Shown here piece by piece: positions 1-10,696 of a stretch of 64,000 nucleotides of DNA. The notes under the pieces were generated by a model, which was given only the letters and a program-made list of their open reading frames with translations, ran no database searches and had not been told where the DNA came from. This stretch comes from Danio rerio (lineage: Eukaryota; Chordata; Actinopteri; Cypriniformes; Danionidae). The position numbers were made by a program, and so were the translations under genes. Location of the stretch: assembly GCF_049306965.1 (NCBI RefSeq), contig NC_133184.1, forward strand, positions 40,399,501-40,463,500, given 5' to 3'. Position 1 is the stretch's first letter. Every line of letters begins with the position of its first letter.

Positions 1-708
1 TCACTTTATTTTGATGGTCTCTTTAACACATATGGTTGAATTTAAGTTACATTTCATCAACATGCCGACTAATTCTCATTAGATTATAAGTAGACTGTTT
101 GGGTTAGTGTAAGTTGACATGTACTTGCAAAGTTACTGATAGTCTGTTGAAGGAGCAGTATCAGCATATATTAAGCAGACAGTCTATTAATACGTAAATG
201 AGAAGTAATTGGCTTGTAGTTGCAATGCAACTTTTAGTCAACAAAATGTTCAATAGGGACCATTAAAATAAAGCGTTTCCAACCTTTTTGTAAAGTTTTA
301 TTACTGAGTATTTGACACAACTTTAGGTATTTTAAGAAGTAGCCTCTAAAACCCTTTGGATTTCCCAGTGTTACAGCCTAATATCCCAGTAATGACATCA
401 TATAATTTACTGTTTGCTTGAATTTATAATCATTTGTGTGTTATGGGATTCAGCTTTTATTCAGGACATTATTCTAGCTTTACTTTCACAAGTAAACTCA
501 AAAATAAAGAAGAGCAGAATTCTTCTGAGGCATTGAAACAATGAGTTAAGTGTAAAATTTGAGTTGTGAAATATGTGTTTTCATTTCGTCTGCAACTGTG
601 ATTGAGCACAATCTTTCATAACTTGCACAAGTGTTCTGTGGGTTAGTCCCAGAAAACACTGCATTTCACTACTTTTCTTGATCTCATCTACTATTGTCCA
701 GATCATAC
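1..708. other. No gene seen; AT-rich unique-looking DNA
   Basis: I see no convincing exon, RNA gene or repeat here. The stretch is AT-rich with stops in all frames. It may be heg1 intron, because the first recognisable heg1 exon at 5919 begins in mid-codon and earlier exons must lie upstream. Confidence 0.5.
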
Positions 709-1984
709 ACTGTAAACCAACTTTATCTCATAAAATGAGTGTAGTTAACTCAAAATTGACTGAAAGTTCAAATTACTCATTTGAAAAGAGTTTTGAACTC
801 AGTGTTGAAGGCAATGAGTTAATTAAATACCTCATTACTTTAACTTTAATGGGGTAAGTACACAGTTCTCATATATATTAGTTTTAACTCAAATGTTTGA
901 GTTGCCTTATCGGGTTTACAGTACTCAATTGGTTTGTGTTCTCTTCATTTATTGGGATTTACTGTCCTCAAATTGCTTCATTTACTCAAATGGAGTAATT
1001 TCACAGTACTTATTAGAATAATTTGTTTTAAGTTAAATGGTTTGTTGCAGTCAGTTTTCTCAAACCGTTTGAGTTGCCTTAACTTATTGGGTTTTACAGT
1101 ACTCAGTTGGTTTGAGTTCTCTTCATTTATCAGGTTTTACTGCGCTCAAATTGCTTCGTTTACTCAAATAGATTAAGTTCACACTGCTCATTAGGGTTAG
1201 TTTTTTTTTTTTTAACTTACACAGGGCTCGAAATTGCGACCATTTTAGTCGCATATGCGCCCGAAATTTAAGCTATGCGACTCATAATATATATTGGGGG
1301 CATTCGTGCGACTGCATATTATGGTTATAGTGCGATCTATTTTTTTTTTTCTAAAAACGTGGTAAATTCGCTCTTCCCTGCCGCTATATTGGTTCATATT
1401 AGCCGTCAATCACTCAATACTTTCCGCTGTCAGATGACAGGGAGGGAGCTTTTGTGACCGCGGGGATTGCAAAACGGCTGAAGAGTGAAAAGTACACTGA
1501 ATCTCGATGCGTTGTATGCACAGCGTTCAGCCAACACAATCTCACGGCAATTCATAACTTTTTCATACGTTTCCTCGTGAGCAGGCTGCAACAGCGCAAA
1601 TGTCCGCTAAAACACCATCGCCAAAGAAGCTTGCCTTTACTAAGTTTGATCTGATGCGGGTTATAACAAAGAACAGTATTGCGCCGGTGGGCATCGGGAG
1701 AATCCTGCTCTGCCCCCCTCATATATTGGGTCGGCTGACTCGCATGCTTTTCCACAAACACAGAAAAATGTAATTCAGCGCATAACGAGGCTGAGCATTA
1801 AAACGACACGAACCGAAACCAAAACTTTTAAAAGTGAGGCTTTTCTTCCTTTCTTTTGTCCGTTCTTTCTTGAGGTCTATATTATTTTTCTATTTAATTA
1901 CTTATGACTGCTTTGCAGCTTTCAGCATTGGATTAAATTATTTATTATATTATTTCGTTTGTTTTGTAGCAGAAATATTATTTA

Positions 1985-4487
1985 TTAAAGGGGTGGTCCA
2001 GAATGTTATTTTTAAGGCTTGGTTGTGTTAATAAGATGCAAAGCAATGTGTGCTCATGTTTAACTTGAAGGAAATCGTGTTATTTTTTCATAAATCTCAC
2101 TTTGATTATACACAGCTACTCAGCTAACATGAAAACGACTGTCATATTTCCTAGTTTCTCTAAAAGGCCCACCCTCAAGTGACTCTGATTGGTCATCATC
2201 ATAATATGCTGTGATTCGCCGATCGGCTCCACGTCACGCCCTGACAAGCACGCGCGTTTTGTGTAAACAGTCAGTCAGTCAGTCAGTCAGTCAACACGTG
2301 TCTGTAACGAGTGAAAATGGGATGCGGCTCCTTTAACTGTTTCTGTGCCTTTTAGTGTGTTTATGCGTGTATACGATGAAGTAACGTAGACTAACCATGT
2401 TCCGTACACTTTTTGCTATTCAGCGCACTCAAACGACGACTCCTCCGTCATTGAAAGCCAGATAAGCATGCTTGTGTGTTCATTCTCTGGGGGAATACCT
2501 ATTGCACATTCCAAATCTTGATTGATGTCTTTTGGACCAGTAGTTTTTGAGAAAAGATGGGATAAGTACCGCCTTCGCATGTGTACGGAAGATGATAGGT
2601 ATTAACGGTGTTCCGTACACGACTAAAATAGTGTTCCGTACAGGGCGCATAACTTTAATTTGCTGGCAAAAATGGGCATTGTTTGAAGTCTTATTAAAAT
2701 TTTATGTCAGAATATACTATTATTGTGTTTAACTTGAAGTTAATGATATATTAAATAACTCTTTTATGAAAGTTTTAAATGAAATAGCTTCAAAATCATT
2801 TACTTTTTATATCATGTTTATTTTATTACAGCATGACAATTTAAAATATTAAAACAATAAATTCATGCACATTGAAGCTAACTTGACTGACCTTTTATGA
2901 ATATAAACATCATTACTGCAAAAGGAGTATCCAAACAGCGTTTGCAGTCTGTCTCTCAGGCGGAGAGTTGCGACATGCGGTATTTACCCACAATTGATGT
3001 TTAAACATCCCCATTTCAAAGCATTTATTCAACAAAAGATAATTTATTTAACAATTTGTGATAACATAATATTCACTTCATAAAGACTGGAATACTGTGT
3101 GATGCATAAATTAAATGCAAAAGCATATTGTCGGGGCTTTAAATGTCTCCCCTCCCAGGCGACACTCGCACTTTAAGCTTGCCCACTTTCTATTTTCCAG
3201 CGCATTAGGTGGACGTAACAAACTTACTGAATTTACTCGGCAACATAAAGTAGGAATGTCTCTGTTGTGGTTGGGGCTGAAAGAGTGAGAATTAAAGATT
3301 ACACAGATATATAGCTTGCCTACGACCCATAAGTATTTATTCAGAGATTAACGTTAAAAGGTCGTCTGTACGGAACATCGTTGTGTACGGAATATGGTTA
3401 GCCTACGTTATCTGTAACACGAGAAGCGCATGTGCGCGGGAGAGATTTTTATTGTTCTTTTTCTCTCATGCTCGGATTAAGTTATTTTCTATGGTGACAG
3501 AATAAAGCACAAGATGTGAGATGAGACCTTTGTGAGCCTGGATTGATTTGTTTTTGATGTTACACTCCAGTTGGGAAATCATTGCTGTATTTTTTTTAAA
3601 TCAACGCGTTACAGGACGTCTTTCATGCATATGCGGAATATGCCTGTGTAAGTAACATGAATCGTTCACATATCTTTTGCGACTTTATTGTCCGAGTTGT
3701 AAAACGCATAGCAAAGCTGCCTATAGAGAGAAACTCTGCCGTCTCCCACAGAGAGACGCAGGTGCTGGCCAAGAGTGCGTGTATGTGTATGTGTATGTGT
3801 GCGTTTACAGCCGTTTGATAAATATAGATTTGTAACGTTAGCTAAGTCGTTAGCGGTTACCATAATTTCCCGTTGTTTACATCTTTGCTACAACACACCG
3901 TTAAAGTTAGACACTGTACATGTCATGATCAATTTTAACAAATAAAAACACTTACAGGTCATGACTCAGAGTTCACAGCGTCTCCTTGCTCCATCTTTGA
4001 GGAGATTTTAACTGAATCCAGCACTGAACTGGGAGAGATTCTGGAAGCTGTGTTTTGTCAAATCATGCTTGCTATGTATTTTATAGTTCTCTGGAACATA
4101 ATTAATATTGAACTGTAAGCACTTCTGTGTTTGGGTCGTGTCATTTGGAAGCCCAACAACAGAAACAGAACAGCTATGTGGAAACAGCAGGATGGCATTT
4201 CTCCCTCTGCAGTAACGTTACAGCGCCTCTGGCCACGGCCTTTACCTGCGCAGTGTGGGATGCGCAATAACGAACTTTTGTGATCTCACAGGGGGCGGAA
4301 GTATTTTTTGTAGTCCCCAAAATTCGTTAATTGTAGGCGTTGCTAAGCTAACTCTGTACAAATCAAGGTCTCCCTTTGCATTAAACTTTGAATATTTTAC
4401 ATTTAGAGATGCTGTTTATGTTCACACAGCTACATTACACATCAACTGAAGTTTAAAATATAATATCGTAGTGGACCACCCCTTTAA
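1985..4487. mobile_element. TTAA-target DNA transposon nested in the hAT-like element
   Basis: TTAA at 1985-1988 is followed by AGGGGTGGTCCA. The exact complement TGGACCACCCCT precedes TTAA at 4484-4487. A TTAA duplication with short perfect inverted ends fits piggyBac- or Kolobok-type elements; I cannot choose between them. No transposase frame was recognised. It contains (CAGT)n at about 2268-2291 and a further inverted-repeat unit at 2382-3410. Confidence 0.65.
2382..3410. mobile_element. Innermost inverted-repeat unit with GTACGGAA motifs
   Basis: A 28-bp arm at 2382-2409 (TAACGTAGACTAACC... to CCGTACAC) is matched in reverse complement at 3383-3410 with about two mismatches. Further TCCGTACA or TGTACGGAA copies occur near 2586, 2611, 2634 and 3367. 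This could be another nested element or a structured terminus of the enclosing one. No target duplication was recognised and no coding content seen. Confidence 0.4.
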
Positions 4488-5367
4488 ATTGGCATGCATA
4501 TAAAACAATAGTACAAAATAAATATTTCTTACTACAATGCTTCATTTGTGTTTGATGCAAACCATCAATTTATTTTTCATTTTTCATAAATTAACAGTAG
4601 GACTTTATATAGCAGATAACTTGCATTAAAGCACATTCAAGGCATCATGATGATGAGAAATATTATTCATTATTAGTATTATTGTCATCATCATCATCAT
4701 TAATATTTTATAATTATTCAACATTCATTTTGGAATTATTGCACAAATATTAAGTCATCACAGCATTAGTTAGATAGTTGTTTCTGGGTTTTGTTAGTCC
4801 CAATTGATGTTATTTTCAAATACAATAAATCCCTTAATATACAACTTGTCAAATATATCATTAATTTTTGGTGGATGCTCCTAATTTTTTTCTGGTGCTC
4901 CTAAATATTTCAGGTTGGGAGCACCGGTGCTACCAAGTAAGAAAGTTAATTTCGAGCCCTGTTACAGTAAATGCTTTGTTGTAATCGGTTTCCTCAAACG
5001 GTTTGAGTTACCTTAACTTTTTGGGTTTTACAGTTTACTAATCTACTTGATTTTAGATCTTTTTAGATCATCAGTTAGATCTGAGTAAACATCCCTTAGG
5101 TTATGCAAGTGAAATGATCTTCTGTTGACAGATTCGTGTAATGCAATCTAAAAGAGACATTTTCAGTCAGTGAGTCAATGTTTGGAGCTTAACATGACCC
5201 AAAAACATATGATGGCTTTCCACTCTGAAATCAACTTCCAATTCATCACAGTCTTCATCGGTTGTAAGTATTATGGGAACTGTAATTTCACAAAAGCTCA
5301 TTGAGAATAGTATGACTTTTCTCTAAACTACAATTTTGATATTTATATCTGCTCATTTTATTTTTAG

Positions 5368-5467
5368 CCATGTTGCTGGTTGCTACTTAAAAAAAAGATA
5401 AAAACAAATAAGTATTTGGAAATTGAATCACATCAAAGTATCCAAGGACGATTTGTCTACCATGAAG
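5368..5467 (+). CDS. Possible small upstream heg1 exon (weak candidate)
   Basis: A pyrimidine-rich tract ends in TTTTTAG just before 5368, and GAAG|GTAATT gives a donor after 5467. The frame between them is open and contains KTNKYLEIESHQSIQGRF. It ends in phase 1, matching the phase-1 start of the next heg1 exon at 5919. I do not recognise the peptide as HEG1. The support is splice-signal and phase agreement only, so chance is quite possible. The rest of 5035-5918 shows nothing. Confidence 0.2.
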
Positions 5468-5918
5468 GTAATTTTACGCCATCTGACTCATTAAACTTAT
5501 TGGACTCACATATACAGTATTCCTCCTATCCAGTCAGCAGTCCTGCTGATTATAACTTTGCCTGTGTATGAACTCCATGCAGGCAGCGACAACGCTGTGA
5601 TATGGACTTTGCTAGGTCAGCTGAAGGAAGGAAACAGCAGGTCCCAATGGGTCAGATCCCCTCCATTTTTAGGGCTCAAGCTTTTGTTAGGTTAGACGAG
5701 CTTGGCTGCCAATTGTTCTCCACCCAAAATCATTACATCCGCAGTCACTTCTGAAAACATCTCACATGGTTCATGAGGTTTCCCAAGACTCACTCGATAT
5801 GAAGCGCACCCTAGTGGCCATCTAAAATCCCCCCTACCTCAGTTTCAGTATTATTTGCAGTTTGACTGATTTACAGTACACATTTTCTAACTCGTTCTTC
5901 TTTAATTATCCAATACAG

Positions 5919-7418
5919 GACATTCACCAAAACCTTTACAAACCTCTACAAATGCAGCGGATTGGAAGACCAGTATGACCTCAGATGAGACAACAGAACA
6001 TCTTCAATCTGACACTGAGCTTACCCATAATGCGACCGCCCAATGGGAGAGTCCATCATCAGCATCTCACAGCATTACCAGCCACCATCCAGTAACAGAG
6101 ACACGAACCGTGCGAGATGTAACAGATCTGATAGACATGGACACCACAGACTCAGTCTCCCACACTGATAGCACCTACATTTCCACAACCAACCGAGTTG
6201 GAGAACGCACACTGCTCTCAGTGATCTCCAACAGCACCTTTGCGTACACCCAGAACTCAAGCATCTCTGATGCAGAGTCTCAAACGTCCCCATGGGAGGA
6301 GAAGACATCAGGAGCCACCCAAGTCAATGAGGAAACTGAAGAAACTGTGTCAACAGTGTCCGAACAGACTGATCCCACTTTTGAAGACCGCAATATCACC
6401 AGTGCAACTCTGGAGACTGGGCGGTCAACATTATTCCAAGGCACTGAGTCACAGACAGGACAACCTAGTGTCACAGGACAGACCGCTAAGGAGGTGACTG
6501 ATATCGACAATCCAAATTCAACACCGCCTCTCACAGTAACCAGTAGGGATGTTGAGGAAACAGATGCCACATCAGTGAGCAGTGAGACATCTTATACACA
6601 AACCAGCAGTGACTCTGCCTCCTCAATCTTGCCTTTTACTTCTAGTGAACGCAATGTCACTAGCACGTCCCAAGAGAGCCATAATTCCACACTCATTTAT
6701 TCCACAAATACTGGTGGTTCCACTGAGTTTTCGACTGGATCAGTGAGCTCTACCGCCCATGAAGAAACTGAACGGTCTTCAACTCAAATAGTAGATGAGA
6801 CAACCCTTCATGATGTTACTTCTGCACCCCCAGTGCTTGAAGATGTAGCCACAACTATCGATGACTCGCTTTCCAAGTTCCCTTCCGGCCAATCGCCTAC
6901 CATCCCTAAAACCGATGACCAAACCAACACACAAGTGGTGCCAACATCAACTCATAGGCCACAGGTTACAGATGAAGCCACCGATGAGGTGTCTACAGTT
7001 TACAGTTCTACCACTACTTTAACTACCACAACTCCTTCTGTCACCACTAGACAACTCCAACCACACCACACCACAGTGGAAACCCAAACACAACACACTA
7101 CCATTGTTACCACCGATATCATTCAGGTACTGCGAACGACACCTTCTACAGCCCATCATGTGCCTACATCGACTACCAGTGGACCACAGGCTCCAAGTAC
7201 AGCTGATTCTTCTGACGTCACCACATTGCACTTGGAAACCAGCACAGCCACGCCGGGGAACACTACGGCGCACGGTGGACGTGCAACAACGCCTTTTAGC
7301 AAGAGCAGCCCGAGTAGAACAACTGTGGTAGTGACCACTGGACATCTCACTGACAAAAGCACTACAGAGACAGGAAGCGCAACCACGCAGATGCCTCTTA
7401 GAACATCAGCATCACCAG
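5919..7418 (+). CDS. heg1: heg1 mucin-like exon
   Basis: This 1.5-kb exon encodes about 500 residues, dominated by Thr and Ser with scattered Pro. There are many N-glycosylation sequons (for example NSTF, NSSI, NVTS, NTTA) and no cysteines across the body. That is the expected composition of a heavily O-glycosylated, extended HEG1 ectodomain. It is entered in phase 1 after CAATACAG and left in phase 1 at CACCAG|GTATG. There is no regular tandem repeat as in secreted mucins; the repetition is only compositional. Reading past the donor would add 14 codons and then stop at 7460-7462. Confidence 0.9.
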
Positions 7419-10400
7419 GTATGTTCAGCTTTTGCGATTTAAGCAGGGATGTGCAACAGTAGCATGCAAATTACGATTCATGTTTGTTGGTGTTATTAAT
7501 GTTGCTTGTAAGGCTGATAAATGGACGTTATTAAATGGATTCAAAACTTTGGGGTCAATACCATTTTAGTTTTTGAAAAAGAAATATTTTTTAAGCAAAT
7601 ATGCCACGAATGCTTTGAGTTGACTTTTGGATGTTAGGTAATATGTCATTATCATACATTTCAAAGGATTTCCAATTCAAATTAATGAATTAAAGATGAA
7701 TGAAAAGAATGTACCACAGTTTCCATAGATTATTACAAAAAAAAAAAAAAACATTGGTAAGAATAAAATTCAGCACAAAGTCAGCATATTATATACATTT
7801 CCTGACATTTTGTGTAAAATGTATTAAAATAAAGTAACAATTGAATACTAAAAAAAACAGATTTAATGGTACAATTGAATTAAGGCCTCACTTCATCATT
7901 CATTAATTTTTTTGTCGGCTTAGTCCCTTTATTAATCCGGGGTCGCCACAGCGGAATGAACCGCCAACTTATCCAGCAAGTTTTTATGCAGCGGATGCCC
8001 TTCCAGCCGCAACCCATCTCTGGGTAAAGGGGAAGGATCCGCAAAGGACCTCAAGACGGGAATCAAACTCGGGTTGCTGCGAGCACCTCTGTGCTATGTG
8101 TCGACGCACTAACCACTAGGCTATTGGCGCTGACTCACTTCATTATAATGCACTGAATTAAAAGGGATGTGCTTTTTAAAATTAGATTTTATATTTAAAA
8201 ACTATACTTTTTAAAAGAGGCAATAGGACCCGAAGCAATAAGGTGTAAGACATGATTGGTGTGATTTGTTGCTATTTTCAGACCAGCGCAACCCTATTTT
8301 TCACGTTTTGCTCCTCGTTGTTTAAATAGCAATTCCATTTGCACCACATTGTGGACTCATGGGTGTGCGGGTCTAAAACAGAGGTGTGTTAAGGCACAGT
8401 GTTGGCACGTTGCTATTTTGAGACAATGAAATAGACTGCGCCATTGACCAACTGAAAGCTGGTTTGAAGTCCAGCACAGAGTGCGTTAGTTATGCAGGTC
8501 TAAACGCGTACACATTGCTTAAAACACACAGGATGTACAGCAATACACAAATATTTTTACATGTGAAAAAAATTAAGGATTAAAATATTACAAAAAATAT
8601 TATTTTCTACATAAAGGTGACCACTAGAGTTTTCTTCATAAAACAACGCCACTTCCATGCCCTTTTAATCTCAGGGGGCTTTTTTTCAGCTTATTCATGA
8701 CAATTTGCCTTTTGTATGATGTTATAATTATTAGCAGTATTATTTATTATATGCATATTAATATTTGTTTTAATAAAAACAAGTTTAGATGTGTCCACCC
8801 AGCGGGTTTTGGAGATGCTTCACCTTATGCGGCATAAGATTAAGACGTGTGTTTGGATATAACTCTTATAATCTTTATAACTTTTTTGACCACACTTGGT
8901 TTTTATTGTTCATTTATTAGTTTGCTGAAAATAAGAACTGAATTTAGAAATAGTTTTGAAATAAATCTTTGCGCTTAATAAACTAAATTTTATATGTAGG
9001 CTAATATATAACTTTAGTGGAGTGAGTTTCCATCGTTTCCTTACTCCACTAAAGTAAAGGAGTAAAGTGAAGAGTAAAAGTAAAGTAAATAGAAAGAAAA
9101 GAGGCCGAATGGAGGAGGCTTGTTCAGTTTTTCCACTTACAAAGTTCGCCATGTAGATAGCAAAAGGGTCATGGCATGACGCAACTGATTCTTGAAGGTA
9201 ATGTGAGATGAGACTTTGATTGGTTTAAAGCACGTTATGCTCAAAACACACCCATAACTCATTAAGAGAATAAGCACAACCCTGTTAGACCATGCGCCAG
9301 GGCTCATAGCGTATGTTTTCATCCTTAAAATACCAAAAGTGGATTCGGACACCCCCTTAATGCTTTTATGCTTTAGACTTTGTGCGTAGATCGTTAAAAT
9401 AGAGCCCATTACCTTGTATGAGTGTCAGATGAAGTCAAAGGCAACCTAAAAGTAAAATTAGAAAAGCTCAATTTGAAATCAGTAATATTGGCTTAAAAAT
9501 GTTAATGTGCACAAATTTTAACAAACATTAATTATAATATTAATCGAGAAAGGGTGTGCTTTTAAATTTTTCACAAATAATCAATTTTCATTTCTTCTGT
9601 CATTTTTTATGTTATCATTGACAAAGTGGATGGATGTAGATTTTTTTTTTGGTTGTACAAATTAAAATTATATTGCGCATTTTTTAATTTTCACCTCTCA
9701 CTTCATAAAAAGTAAAAATTAATTCTGTATATTTACATTATTTTATGATTTCATACATTGTTTGTGACTTCATTAGTTCATTCAAATAACTTGTGCACAA
9801 TTACAACAACACTTTTTCCTTTTAGGTCATGTATGTGGACCTAAAACCTGTGCAAATGGAGGTCATTGTGTTAGATCAGCTGAAGGAAGTTACTACTGTC
9901 AGTGTCTCTCCGCATGGACCGGACCCTTCTGCACTGAAGGTAAGAATAAGCCCATTACATATCATTTGTTCACATATTACAACATGCCACAATATTCAGA
10001 CTTTTGAATTTGTTCTGCTTGCATCAGTGCATGGGATAAAAACAAATTGATTGGTCTATGTTCATTTCTCTAGATGTGGACGAGTGTGTGAACAGTCCAT
10101 GTCCTCAGGGTTCAGTGTGTGTCAACACAGGTGGTTCTTTCAGCTGTGAATGTGACCTGGGCTTTGACCTGGAGGATGGCCGCAGTTGTACACAAGGTAT
10201 GTGGTCAGTATTTTAGAATAATTTCTGGAGAAGATAACAAACATAAGATAACTCTGTCTGCTTTGGTTTTACCTTGCAGTCAAGACATTTTTGGGCACTT
10301 TCACAGTCAACAACTCTCTTCATCTCAGAAATTTAGGTCTGCACGAGCTACACAGAGAGATCCAACAGCTGGTACGCAACAATATGCTGCAACTTGCATT

Positions 10401-10661
10401 ATAAGCTCATCTAATGCTGTATAGCAACCATTATGGAAATGGGTTGAAGATGATAAATTGATGTTGATGGAGTTTGGGTTAATTTGATACATTTGTGTAT
10501 TGGTTTTTCAGCTCAATGCTTCTCTCTCCATCTTCCATGGTTATAGACGCTTTACCCTGGGTAAAAGGTGAGTTTCATAAATGATCATAAACATAAATAG
10601 CATAAAAGTTATTTGATCTCTTCATATTGTGCCATGCAATTACTGTCTGCCTGTCCATCTA

Positions 10662-10696
<35 letters not shown>

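Larger units (their letters stand above)
1222..4961. mobile_element. hAT-like DNA transposon with CAGGGCTCGAAATT ends
   Basis: The left end begins CAGGGCTCGAAATT and the right end finishes AATTTCGAGCCCTG, a 14-bp terminal inverted repeat. TTACA sits directly outside both ends (1217-1221 and 4962-4966). The CAGGG start is typical of fish hAT elements, but a clean 8-bp target duplication is not visible, so the superfamily call is tentative. Short reading frames near 1450-1760 have no recognisable transposase motif, so it looks non-autonomous. A second element (1985-4487) makes up most of its length. Confidence 0.6.
709..5034. mobile_element. ACTGTAAA-ended MITE-like repeat, split by a large insertion
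   Basis: The outer repeat starts with ACTGTAAAC and ends with GGGTTTTACAGT, an imperfect terminal inverted repeat. Its body is built of degenerate units with motifs such as AACTCAAA, GAGTTGCCTTA and TTACTCAAAT. An uninterrupted reverse-oriented copy of about 400 bp lies at 56825-57224, so the sequence between about 1222 and 4961 is a later insertion. No coding capacity was seen. The superfamily is not assigned. Confidence 0.65.

Noticed and set aside
6075-7386. Minus-strand and alternative-frame reading frames across the heg1 mucin exon
   Set aside because: Shadow frames of a Thr/Ser-rich exon whose + frame is bounded by good splice sites and joins in phase.
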